Source of the DNA: DASYQV01 sp036005125
Lineage (GTDB): Bacteria > Acidobacteriota > Vicinamibacteria > Vicinamibacterales > UBA2999
NCBI GenBank assembly: GCA_036005125.1
Contig: DASYQV010000197.1
Coordinates: 1 to 13,736 of the forward strand
Direction of reading: 5' to 3'
DNA length: 13,736 nucleotides
Both the position numbers and the translations under genes were made by a program. Below the pieces are notes generated by a model, which was not told the origin of the DNA, made no database searches, and saw only the letters and a list, made by a program, of their open reading frames with translations. Numbering within the stretch: position 1 is the first letter of the stretch; each line of letters starts with the position of its first letter. Of this stretch, positions 1-6,928 are shown in pieces.

Positions 1-884
1 TCGAGGCCGACGTGCGGTTCCCAGCCGAGGATCGTCCGCGCTCGCGTGATGTCCGGCCGGCGCTGCTTCGGGTCGTCCACCGGCAGCGGCTTGTAGACGA
101 TCCGGCTCCGGGATCCGGTGAGCGTGATGATCGTGCGCGCGATCTGCTCGATGGTCACCTCGTGAGGATTGCCGATGTTGACCGGCTCGTTCGTGTCGGA
201 CTCCGTCAGACGGAGCACGCCGTCGACGAGGTCGCTGACGTAGGTGAAGCTGCGTGTCTGGGAGCCGTTGCCGAACACCGTCACGTCCTCGTTCTTCAGC
301 GCCTGCGACATGAACGCCGGAACGGCACGGCCGTCGCGCAGGCGCATGCGCGGACCATAGGTGTTGAAGATGCGGGCGATCTTGGTGTTGACGCCGTGAT
401 AGCGATGGTAGGCGAGCGTCATGGCCTCGGCGAATCGTTTCGCCTCGTCGTACACGCCGCGAGGACCGATCGGGTTCACGTGACCCCAGTAGGTTTCCTT
501 CTGAGGGTGCTCGAGGGGATCGCCGTACACCTCGGAGGTCGAGGCGAGCACGAACGTCGCGTTCTTCGCCTTGGCCAGGCCCAGCGCGTTGTGGGTGCCG
601 AGCGAGCCGACCTTCAAGGTCTGGATGGGCAGCTCCAGGTAATCGATCGGGCTGGCCGGACTCGCCCAGTGCAGAACGTAGTCGACCCGACCGTCCACGT
701 CGATGTACCGCGTGACGTCGTGGCGGATGAACTGGAAATCGCGGTCACGAAGGTGAGCGACGTTGGTCATGTCGCCGGTGAGCAGGTTGTCGATGCCCAC
801 GACGGCATGCCCGCGGTCGAGCAGCGCTTCAGCAAGATGCGAGCCGATGAAGCCGGCGGCTCCGGTGACGACGGTTCGGGGCAT
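1..884 (-). CDS. UDP-glucuronate decarboxylase (UDP-xylose synthase), C-terminus cut by window edge
   Basis: Extended short-chain dehydrogenase/reductase predicted to convert UDP-glucuronate to UDP-xylose in the cytosol with bound NAD. Translation from ATG at 884 gives 294 residues before the left edge. The Rossmann motif GAAGFIGSHL is at residues 8-17, and VLASTSEVYGDP at 112-123 holds the Thr-Ser-Glu active-site stretch. The catalytic Tyr145 and Lys149 lie in GVYDEAKR, RIFNTYGPRM is at 171-180, and the family signature KQRRPDI is at 273-279. The family is usually about 310-320 residues, so only about 20 are missing. No clear Shine-Dalgarno sequence precedes the ATG, because the upstream DNA is repeat. 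It is the last visible gene of the leftward train, 275 bp after the priming transferase. Its substrate is the product of the Ugd encoded at 8230-9525. A dTDP-glucose dehydratase or GDP-mannose dehydratase is less likely given the WASPASP and KQRRPDI motifs. Confidence 0.93.
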   Translation of the reverse strand, partial: MPRTVVTGAAGFIGSHLAEALLDRGHAVVGIDNLLTGDMTNVAHLRDRDFQFIRHDVTRYIDVDGRVDYVLHWASPASPIDYLELPIQTLKVGSLGTHNALGLAKAKNATFVLASTSEVYGDPLEHPQKETYWGHVNPIGPRGVYDEAKRFAEAMTLAYHRYHGVNTKIARIFNTYGPRMRLRDGRAVPAFMSQALKNEDVTVFGNGSQTRSFTYVSDLVDGVLRLTESDTNEPVNIGNPHEVTIEQIARTIITLTGSRSRIVYKPLPVDDPKQRRPDITRARTILGWEPHVGL

Positions 885-892
885 GCTTCGCA

Positions 893-1029
893 AGGTCAAA
901 GGTCAAAGGTCAAAGGTCAAAAGTTAGGTCAAAGGTTTAGGTGCCAAGTGCTAAGTGCCAGGTGCTAGGTGCCAGGTTCTAGGTGCTAGGTGTCAGGTGC
1001 TAAGTGCCAGGTGCTAAGTGCCAGGTGTA
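893..1029. repeat. 7-bp periodic direct repeat tract (AGGTCAA then ARGTGCY)
   Basis: About twenty consecutive ARGT-starting units are visible. Four perfect AGGTCAA copies occupy 893-920. After short irregular steps (units at 921, 926 and 933), thirteen consecutive heptads from 939 to 1029 follow the pattern ARGTGCY with few exceptions (AGGTTCT at 974, AGGTGTC at 988, AGGTGTA at 1023). The period of 7 holds although the unit changes. There is no long open frame of credible protein character on either strand, and no spacer/repeat alternation as in CRISPR. Confidence 0.9.
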
Positions 1030-1148
1030 GGTCTGAGATGTAGGCCTACAGCCTTGACCTAGCCCTATGACCTACCCCTACCCCTATGACCTACACCGGT
1101 GACCTTATACCTTTGACCTCACTTTTGACCTTTGACCTTTGACCTTTG
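897..1148. repeat. Foldback element: 42-nt inverted arms around a heptad repeat
   Basis: The left arm is 897-938 and the right arm is 1107-1148. Read as reverse complements they match at 40 of 42 positions, with mismatches at 925/1120 and 937/1108. Each arm is built on AGGTCAA heptads, and both share the same irregular step (AAAAGT) after the third heptad. This indicates that one arm was copied from the other in inverted orientation. The 168-nt interior holds a degenerate heptad tract, a 12-bp palindrome and scattered TGACCT units. The element nearly fills the gap: it starts 12 nt from the ATG at 884 and ends 11 nt from the stop at 1160. A transcript across it could form a long hairpin between the two co-directional genes, with unknown consequence. 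Confidence 0.9.
1039..1050. repeat. 12-bp perfect palindrome TGTAGGCCTACA
   Basis: This lies near the centre of the foldback element, between the heptad tract and the inverted TGACCT units. Its core GTAGGCCTAC contains the terminal heptamer GTAGGCC/GGCCTAC found at one end of the two hairpin elements at 4861-4937 and 6873-6928. Whether that is a relic of such an element or chance is not decidable here. Confidence 0.6.
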
Positions 1149-1159
1149 CCTGACGTTAG

Positions 1160-2605
1160 TCATCCGATGTATGCGTGCCTTTGGAAGAGGCCGCGGACGA
1201 TCGTGAGCCACATAATCTTCAGGTCGAGCGAGACCGACCAGTTTTCGATGTAGTAGAGGTCGTACTCGATCCGCTTTTCGAGCGACGTGTTGCCGCGCCA
1301 GCCGTTGACCTGCGCCCAGCCGGTGATTCCGGCCTTCACCTTGTGACGGAGCATGTACTGCGGGATGCGGTGCTTGAACTGCGCGACGAAGAACGGGCGC
1401 TCCGGACGCGGTCCCACGATCGACATATCGCCCTTCAGCACGTTCCAGAACTGGGGCAGCTCGTCGAGATCCAGCTTGCGAAGCCACCGGCCGATGCGCG
1501 TGGCGCGCGGGTCGTCGTCGCGCGCCCATATCGGGCCGCTCACATCCTCGGCATGCTCGTACATCGATCGGAATTTGTAGACGGTAAAGCCCTTGCCGTC
1601 GAGCCCCATCCGCTCCTGCCGAAAGAAGATCGTGCCGCGCGACGTGAGCTTCACGAGCAGCGCGATGATGCCGAAGGGAATGGCCAGCGCGACCAGCGCC
1701 GCGCACCCCAGCACGATGTCGATGACGCGCTTCACCCAAGCGTTGAGGCCCTGCAGCGGCACCTCGTTGACGTTGATCACGGGCAGCCCGTCGAGGTCCT
1801 CCATGCGGGCGCGCAGCGCGATGAACTGCAGGAGGTCGGGCACGACCTTCACGTCGAAGCATTCGCGGCTCGTGAGCTCGATGAGGTCGAGGAGCTTCGA
1901 ATGTTCCTCGAGCGGCAAGGCGACGTACAGATGATCGATCCGCTCGCGCTGCGCAATCTCGCCGACCTCGGCAAGCGTGCCGAGCAGCGGAAGGCCGCGA
2001 TAGCCGATGTGATCGCCCCCTGCGCGGTCGTCCACGAAGCCGATGACCTGGAACCCCAGCTCACGATGGTGGACGATGCGGTCGGCGACGAGCCGGCCGA
2101 GGTCGCTCGCGCCGGCGATGAGGATCCGCTTCAGCCCGATGCCGGCGCGCCATCGGCGTTCGAAGAGCTCGCGGACCCCCTCGCGCGACCCGTAGGTGAC
2201 GGCCACGGTCAGCAGGAGGAAGATCAGCCACACGAGCTGTGAGACCTCGTATGCGCCGCGCGCCTTTGCCTCCTCCGAGAGGTAATAGGTCTGCACGTAC
2301 AGAGTCGAGACGACGACGAAGACCACGGCGAGCACGCTGCCGACGAGGACGCCAAAGAAATCGTCGATGCGGGATCGACCCCGGCGCAGGCGATAGACGC
2401 CCTGAAGGTGAAAGGCGAGCGGCGTGAGGATCCCGATGAACGGCAGCAGGTTGATGTACTGGTGGATCGGTGGGTATCCCTTGGTCACCGGAATCAGGCC
2501 GCTCTCGAATCGGATGCCGTAGGCAAAGATGAACGCCCACATCGCGAGGAGCGCGTCCGTGATGACGTAGAACGCGACGAGCAGCCGGTTGTAGCGTCTT
2601 ACCAT
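1160..2605 (-). CDS. Polyprenyl-phosphate hexose-1-phosphate transferase (WcaJ-like priming enzyme)
   Basis: Integral membrane initiating enzyme predicted to transfer a hexose-1-phosphate, most likely glucose-1-phosphate, from a UDP-sugar to undecaprenyl phosphate. The 481-residue product has four N-terminal hydrophobic segments (about 10-32, 50-70, 85-105 and 122-138). A Rossmann-like domain begins at KRILIAGASDLG (159-170), and a fifth hydrophobic segment spans 295-318. The catalytic bacterial-sugar-transferase domain follows, with KFRSM (344-348), LDELPQFWNVLKGDMSIVGP (380-399) containing the Asp381-Glu382 dyad, and AGITGWAQVNGWRG (425-438). Length and order fit the full-size family. The frame stays open upstream over the neighbouring gene, but ATG at 2605 is chosen because it begins MVRRYNRLL directly before the first helix and overlaps the previous stop by 7 nt (ATGGTAA). 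Sugar specificity cannot be read from sequence. Confidence 0.94.
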   Translation of the reverse strand: MVRRYNRLLVAFYVITDALLAMWAFIFAYGIRFESGLIPVTKGYPPIHQYINLLPFIGILTPLAFHLQGVYRLRRGRSRIDDFFGVLVGSVLAVVFVVVSTLYVQTYYLSEEAKARGAYEVSQLVWLIFLLLTVAVTYGSREGVRELFERRWRAGIGLKRILIAGASDLGRLVADRIVHHRELGFQVIGFVDDRAGGDHIGYRGLPLLGTLAEVGEIAQRERIDHLYVALPLEEHSKLLDLIELTSRECFDVKVVPDLLQFIALRARMEDLDGLPVINVNEVPLQGLNAWVKRVIDIVLGCAALVALAIPFGIIALLVKLTSRGTIFFRQERMGLDGKGFTVYKFRSMYEHAEDVSGPIWARDDDPRATRIGRWLRKLDLDELPQFWNVLKGDMSIVGPRPERPFFVAQFKHRIPQYMLRHKVKAGITGWAQVNGWRGNTSLEKRIEYDLYYIENWSVSLDLKIMWLTIVRGLFQRHAYIG

Positions 2606-3711
2606 CGTTGGCCAGCGGGCGCGGCGACCGTATCGTCGAGCACGTCCGCAATCTCTCTCGCGAAGCGCTCGCGTGAGAAACGTTCCGCATGCGTCCGGAT
2701 GCGAGCGCCGTCGACCCGCATGCGCCCTACCCGCTCCAGTCCCCCGGCGAACGCCGCCGCCGTCGGCAACGGTACCAGTACTCCGGTGTCGCCGTCGATG
2801 ATGGTTTCGAGCGCCCCGCCGCGGGCGAGCGCCACGACGGGACGCCCGCAGGCCTGCGCCTCCACGGGCACGATTCCGAAGTCCTCCTCGCCCGGGAGAA
2901 GCACGGCGGCAGCGCGGCGGTATTCGTCGCGAAGCTCCGCGTCCGACAAGCGGCCGAGGAACGTGACATCCGGTCCGGCACGCCGCTCGAGAGAGGCGCG
3001 CTCGGGTCCATCCCCGACAATACGCAGGGGAGCTCCCGCGCGACGGCATGCCTCAATCGCCAGGTCGATCCGCTTGTAGGGGACGAGCGCCGACACGACG
3101 AGAAAGTGGCTGGCCGGGACGGTAGCGTCGGGATGGTAGAAGACCGTGTCGATGGGCGGATACACGATCGTCGAGTCGCGATTATAGTATCGGCGGATCC
3201 GCCCCGCAACATGGCCTGAGTTGGCGAGGAACCGATCGACCCGCGAGGCCGTCGCCGCGTCCCATCGCGCGAGCCGCGCGAGGAGAGGACGGTAGATCCA
3301 GCGGCTCGCGAACGCGCCGACCCGCTCGGGCCCGAAATACGCGTCGAACTGATCCCACGCATAGCGCATCGGTGAATGGCAATAGCTCACATGCCGCGTG
3401 CGCGCGGACGTCGGCGCGCCCTTCGCCGCGCAGTGCGATGAGCTGATGACCAGATCGTACCCCTCGAGGTCGAATTGCTCGACGGCCAGCGGAAAGAGCG
3501 GCAGATAGCGACGGTAGTGACGGGCCGCGAACGGCAGATGCTGGACGAGGGAGGTCCGGATCCGGTGCCGCTCGATCGTGGGCGACACGGACCCGCGAGC
3601 GTGGAACAGCGTGAACAGGTCGGCGTCCGGATAGCGCTCGCACAGTACCTCGAGCACCTTCTCGCCGCCGCGCATCCCGGTGAGCCAGTCGTGGACGATG
3701 GCGACGGTCAT
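2599..3711 (-). CDS. GT4-family glycosyltransferase (GT-B fold)
   Basis: A 370-residue cytosolic or membrane-associated retaining glycosyltransferase, predicted to add a sugar to the lipid-linked oligosaccharide. The N-terminal acceptor domain starts MTVAIVHDWLTGMRGGEKVL, with the GGEK loop at 15-18, and has CHSPMRYAWD at 111-120. The C-terminal nucleotide-sugar domain has PYKRID (211-216), IVGDGPE (231-237) and the E-x7-E signature in GEEDFGIVPVEAQACG (Glu276 and Glu284). This pattern is common among GT4 enzymes annotated as mannosyltransferases, but donor and acceptor are not assignable. Its ATG overlaps the previous gene's stop by 4 nt (ATGA) and its own stop overlaps the priming transferase start by 7 nt, so these genes are probably translationally coupled. 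Confidence 0.93.
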   Translation of the reverse strand: MTVAIVHDWLTGMRGGEKVLEVLCERYPDADLFTLFHARGSVSPTIERHRIRTSLVQHLPFAARHYRRYLPLFPLAVEQFDLEGYDLVISSSHCAAKGAPTSARTRHVSYCHSPMRYAWDQFDAYFGPERVGAFASRWIYRPLLARLARWDAATASRVDRFLANSGHVAGRIRRYYNRDSTIVYPPIDTVFYHPDATVPASHFLVVSALVPYKRIDLAIEACRRAGAPLRIVGDGPERASLERRAGPDVTFLGRLSDAELRDEYRRAAAVLLPGEEDFGIVPVEAQACGRPVVALARGGALETIIDGDTGVLVPLPTAAAFAGGLERVGRMRVDGARIRTHAERFSRERFAREIADVLDDTVAAPAGQRW

Positions 3712-4823
3712 GACTCCCGGGCCGCCTCCAGGTAAATCTGCCTCGTGCGCGCGACTGACCGTTCCCAGGAGAAGTCGCGCGCCCGCACCAGTCCCCGCGC
3801 TCGGAGCTGTTCGCGCAGCCCCTGGTCGCTCAGCACGCGACTCATGCCGTCCTTGATCGAGTGCGGATCGTAGGGGTCCACGAGGACAGCGGCATCGCCC
3901 GCCACCTCCGGCATCGACGAGAGATTCGACGTGACCACCGGCGTGCCGCTCGCCATCGCCTCGAGCGGAGGCAGGCCGAATCCTTCGTAGAGCGACGGAA
4001 ACACGAACACCGCGGCAAGCCGGTACAGGATCGCGAGCGTGTCGTCCTTCACGAACCCGAGAAACCGCACGTACTTGTGGAGCTTGTACCTGTGCACGGC
4101 CCGCCGGAGGGCAGGGAGCTTCGAGATCTCGTCACCGATGATCAGCAGCTTCAGATCGTCGAAGCCCTCCTTGCGCAGGCCTTCGAACGCCTCGATCAGC
4201 CGCACCAGATTCTTGTGCGGTTTGATGTTGCCCGTGTAGAGGACGAAGGCGTGATCGAGCTGGTAGCGTTCGCGCACGCGCGCGAGATCGTCCTCGCTCG
4301 GCTCCACGGCGAAGCGCTCGTCAATGGCGTTGTAGACGACCACGATCTTCTCGGGTGAGACGTTGAAATAGTGAAGGATGTCCCGCTTGGACGACTCCGA
4401 AACCGTCAGGATCCGATCGGAGCGCCGGGCGGCGCTCCACATCAGCGCTTTGGCGTACGCGTACGCCGCGCGGTTCGGGAGGTACTGCGGGAACATCAGA
4501 TGGATGCAGTCGTGGATCGTCACGACCGAACGGCACGGGACGGCCGGCGGTAGCACGTAGTGCGGGGCGTGATAGATGTCGGGCCGCTCGCGCAGCAGCA
4601 CGAAGGGAACGTGGAGCTGCTCGCGCAGCGAATAGTTGGGTGATTTCTCGAGCACGGCCCGGAAGTTGGGGCCGAGCTGCTCGGTAATCTTCAGGTCGGG
4701 CTCGTGGCAGAGGATCACGTACTCCGTGTCGTGGTCGGCGCGCGCCAGATATCGGAGGAGATTGCGGATATAGGTGCCGATCCCGAAATCGTGCAGTTTG
4801 CGCGCGTCAATGGCCACCCGCAT
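3708..4823 (-). CDS. GT4-family glycosyltransferase (GT-B fold)
   Basis: A 371-residue GT4 enzyme predicted to transfer a sugar during repeat-unit assembly. The N-terminus MRVAIDARKLHDFGIGTYIR is the usual glycine-rich acceptor-domain start. TIHDCIHLMFP is at 102-112 and VSESSKRDIL at 141-150. The donor domain has GNIKPHKNL (198-206) with the phosphate-binding Lys204, and SLYEGFGLPPLEAMASGTPV (277-296) with the paired Glu280 and Glu288. The ATG at 4823 starts at the expected first beta strand, although no strong Shine-Dalgarno is seen. The upstream gap carries a modular hairpin element whose nearest end is 38 nt from the ATG. It overlaps the next gene by 4 nt. It is of normal length and intact; donor and acceptor are unknown. 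Confidence 0.94.
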   Translation of the reverse strand: MRVAIDARKLHDFGIGTYIRNLLRYLARADHDTEYVILCHEPDLKITEQLGPNFRAVLEKSPNYSLREQLHVPFVLLRERPDIYHAPHYVLPPAVPCRSVVTIHDCIHLMFPQYLPNRAAYAYAKALMWSAARRSDRILTVSESSKRDILHYFNVSPEKIVVVYNAIDERFAVEPSEDDLARVRERYQLDHAFVLYTGNIKPHKNLVRLIEAFEGLRKEGFDDLKLLIIGDEISKLPALRRAVHRYKLHKYVRFLGFVKDDTLAILYRLAAVFVFPSLYEGFGLPPLEAMASGTPVVTSNLSSMPEVAGDAAVLVDPYDPHSIKDGMSRVLSDQGLREQLRARGLVRARDFSWERSVARTRQIYLEAARES

Positions 4824-4860
4824 CGTAGGGGATCATACAGGCTTCGGGCTCACAGCCGCC

Positions 4861-4937
4861 GTACATAGGCCGGATTCTCAGATCCGGCGCTGATGTCGCA
4901 TCTGAACGCGGATGCCGCATCTAAAGATGAGGCCTAC
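4861..4937 (-). repeat. Modular hairpin element, copy A (three hairpin modules)
   Basis: Read on the minus strand it begins GTAGGCC and ends GGCCTATGTAC. The module at 4914-4937 matches copy B (6905-6928) at 22 of 24 positions. The module at 4861-4888 contains a perfect 7-bp stem, GCCGGAT/ATCCGGC. A middle 25-nt segment with GCATC/GATGC pairing is absent from copy B. The element starts 3 nt after the stop of the GT2 gene that ends at 4941 and lies before the GT4 gene that starts at 4823. It resembles REP/REPIN-like or MITE-like non-coding repeats. It could act as an attenuator or mRNA-stabilising structure. Confidence 0.8.
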
Positions 4938-4940
4938 CCT

Positions 4941-5777
4941 TCAGTAGTTATCGGGCAATCGGCCCCGGACCCTTAAGTACGCCCGGAGGAGCGGCGTCCA
5001 GGCCGGGTGGTGCTTGGCATAAAAGGCAAGCTGGCTCCTCCGGTAGGCGACTTCCGTGGCGCGCGGGGCTGACGCGACGGATCGACCTCGCAGGTGGACG
5101 ACCCGCGCGATCGGCGTGAAGAGCACCTTTCGTCCGCGCGCCCGGATCGCCGCGCAGAAGTCGACGTCCTCCGCGTACATGAAATATCGCTCGTCGAGGA
5201 GGCCCGCTTCCTCGGCGTCGGCTCGTCGAACCAGGAGGCACGCTCCGCTCACCCAGTCGACCTCACGCTCCCGCGCGGTCGCGCGCTCCACGTAGGCAAC
5301 GGCCGGACCAAACCCGCGAGCGTTGCCGCCAACCAGCGTCTTCTGCCAGAGCTCCGCGAACGGTGCGATCATCGGCCCGAACGACAACTCTGCGCGGCCG
5401 TTTGCGTCCACCAGCCGCGGCCCCACGACCGCGACGTCTGCCCGCTGGTCGAGCACGCTCACGAGGGCATCGAGTGCGCCCGGTGCAACGATCGTGTCGC
5501 CGTTGAGCAGTAGAACGAGCTCCCCGAACGTCTGCCGGATCCCCATGTTGTTCGCCCGCGCAAAGCCGATGTTGGCGCCGGCCTCGATCAGCCGGACGCC
5601 AGGCCATCGCTCGCGGATAGCTGCGGGCGTGCCATCGATGGAGGCGTTGTCCACGACCACAATCTCGTGGTCCACCGATGGCGGCTGTGCGACGAGCGAC
5701 GCGAGACAGGCCTCCAGCTCCGCGCAGGCGTTGTAGCTGACGATGATGATTGAGAGTCGGGGCATGGGCAGCATCAT
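4941..5777 (-). CDS. GT2-family glycosyltransferase (rhamnosyltransferase-like, GT-A fold)
   Basis: Predicted 278-residue inverting GT-A glycosyltransferase acting on the growing lipid-linked glycan at the cytosolic face. LSIIIVSYN is at 8-16, VVDNASIDGT at 41-50 and GANIGFARANNMGI at 67-80. LLLNGDT (89-95) occupies the metal-binding DxD position, as in many WcaE/rhamnosyltransferase-like members. WVSGACLLVRR (175-185) and the base region YAEDVDFC (201-208) follow. The open frame extends upstream to 5825, but that part lies inside the preceding GT4 gene. ATG at 5777 overlaps that gene's TGA by 4 nt (ATGA) and is preferred; ATGs at 5774 and 5765 (MPRLS) are alternatives. It is the only GT2 enzyme in the leftward train. 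A hairpin element follows 3 nt after the stop. Confidence 0.93.
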   Translation of the reverse strand: MMLPMPRLSIIIVSYNACAELEACLASLVAQPPSVDHEIVVVDNASIDGTPAAIRERWPGVRLIEAGANIGFARANNMGIRQTFGELVLLLNGDTIVAPGALDALVSVLDQRADVAVVGPRLVDANGRAELSFGPMIAPFAELWQKTLVGGNARGFGPAVAYVERATAREREVDWVSGACLLVRRADAEEAGLLDERYFMYAEDVDFCAAIRARGRKVLFTPIARVVHLRGRSVASAPRATEVAYRRSQLAFYAKHHPAWTPLLRAYLRVRGRLPDNY

Positions 5778-6868
5778 CGGTCCGTGCCCGCGGCTGTCAG
5801 GATGCCGAGCACCTGCCCGGCGCATGTCCGCCAGGAGTAGCGCGCCAGCACGCCGGCTGCATGCTCGAGGACCCGCGCGCGGGCGGGCTCGTCGAACAGC
5901 GCCCGCTCGAGTGCCGCATCAATCAGTGCCGGATCGGGACGCTCGACGTAGATCGCGGCCGGACCGTAGACCTCCCGCGCCACCGCGGTGTCGAGCACGA
6001 CAATCGGCACGCCGGCCGACAGCGCCTCGAGCGGCGTCATTCCGAATCCTTCGTACTCTGACAGGAACGCGAACGCGTGCGTTCCGGCATACAGCTGCCC
6101 GAGCGTGGTGTCGTCGACGTACGGCCGTATGCGTATGCGATCGGCGGCGTGGGAGTCGCGAGCCAGGCGTTCGATGTCGATGTGCGGGAACGTGCGATTG
6201 TCGCCGACGATATCGAGCCGTACGTCCGGGTGCCGCGCCGCGAGCGAGGAGAACCCGGCCATCAGTTCCGGGATATGTCGGCGGTTGAACAGGGAGCCGA
6301 CATAGAGGACCGTCGCTTCTGGTTCGCCCGACCGGCGCCTCTCCATCTGTGCAGGCCTGGTGACGCCGGGATAGACGACGTCGATCCGGGATTCGAGCAC
6401 GCCGAGGTGCTCCGCAATTTCCCGGCGCGAGAATTCAGAGATCGTAATCACCCGGGCGGCGCGCTGCGCAGCATTTCGCGTGATGAAGCGTCGTCGCAAC
6501 CCTTCGCGCCAGCGGAACCACTCCGGGTGCGCTGCGAACGACACGTCGTGCACGGCGACGACCATCGGCGTATCGGCGAAGAGCGGTCCCGAGTAGCCTG
6601 GCGCCAGCAGTACCGACGCGTCGAGACGTCGAAGCATGCGGGGAAGCACGATCTGCTCCCAGTACGTGCCGCCTCCAGGGGCGACGTCCACGCGCACGTT
6701 GAGCTTCCGGATCGAGATAGGTAATTCGACAGGATCAGGCGCGCAGAAACAAAACTCGTGCGCCCGGGCAGCGGGGAGGTCCACCCACTCACGCACGATC
6801 TCGGACAGGAATCGCCCGACCCCGGTTGGCTTGCCCGCGAGCTCTCGCGCGTCGATCGCAATTCGCAC
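5774..6868 (-). CDS. GT4-family glycosyltransferase with variant donor-loop motif, GTG start
   Basis: A 364-residue GT4 enzyme. The N-terminus (M)RIAIDARELAGKPTGVGRF is typical. AVHDVSFAAHPEWF is at 105-118, ITISEFSRREI at 141-151, and EYEGFGMTPLEALSAGVP at 271-288 carries the Glu273/Glu281 pair. Where the other two GT4 enzymes of this type have P-x-K-N or P-R-K-N (PHKN, PRKN), this protein has GSLFNRRHIPEL (191-202), so Lys-Asn is Arg-His. That looks like a subfamily trait rather than decay, since the rest is intact. Translation must begin with GTG at 6868, because no in-frame ATG precedes it; an ATG at 6870 is out of frame. No Shine-Dalgarno is visible, and the gap before it is occupied by hairpin element B. 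It overlaps the downstream GT2 gene by 4 nt. Confidence 0.92.
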   Translation of the reverse strand: MRIAIDARELAGKPTGVGRFLSEIVREWVDLPAARAHEFCFCAPDPVELPISIRKLNVRVDVAPGGGTYWEQIVLPRMLRRLDASVLLAPGYSGPLFADTPMVVAVHDVSFAAHPEWFRWREGLRRRFITRNAAQRAARVITISEFSRREIAEHLGVLESRIDVVYPGVTRPAQMERRRSGEPEATVLYVGSLFNRRHIPELMAGFSSLAARHPDVRLDIVGDNRTFPHIDIERLARDSHAADRIRIRPYVDDTTLGQLYAGTHAFAFLSEYEGFGMTPLEALSAGVPIVVLDTAVAREVYGPAAIYVERPDPALIDAALERALFDEPARARVLEHAAGVLARYSWRTCAGQVLGILTAAGTDR

Positions 6869-6872
6869 ATTC

Positions 6873-6928
6873 GTACGTGGGCCGGGTGTTCAGACCCGGT
6901 ATGGGCCGCATCTAAAAATGCGGCCTAC
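6873..6928 (-). repeat. Modular hairpin element, copy B (two hairpin modules)
   Basis: On the minus strand it begins GTAGGCC and ends GGCCCACGTAC. The first hairpin is GCCGCAT/ATGCGGC (6905-6911 with 6918-6924, loop CTAAAA as read on the plus strand). The second is CCGGGT/ACCCGG (6882-6887 with 6894-6899). Its stem differs from copy A by compensating changes (GGAT/ATCC in A, GGGT/ACCC in B), which argues that the fold is maintained. The end heptamer supplies the TAG stop of the gene at 6925-8064, and the other end lies 4 nt before the GTG start at 6868. Confidence 0.82.

Noticed and set aside
12..968. Plus-strand open frame of 318 codons
   Set aside because: It is antisense to the well-supported UDP-glucuronate decarboxylase, has no recognisable domain, and its tail is translated AGGTCAA repeat.
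893..1029. CRISPR-like array
   Set aside because: The period is 7 bp with no unique spacers, and no cas genes are visible.
1119..1862. Minus-strand open frame of 247 codons reaching into the repeat gap
   Set aside because: It lies out of frame inside the priming transferase gene, is very rich in Arg, Ala and Gly, and ends in repeat-encoded SKVKGQK. It is a high-GC shadow frame.
2606..3049. N-terminal extension of the priming transferase (open frame to 3049)
   Set aside because: This part is a shadow of the GT4 gene at 2599-3711. Family alignment places the true start at MVRRYNRLL (2605).
4861..4937. Ordinary intrinsic terminator
   Set aside because: There are several hairpins but no following T-tract on the minus strand, and a related copy occurs elsewhere, so a dispersed repeat is the better description.
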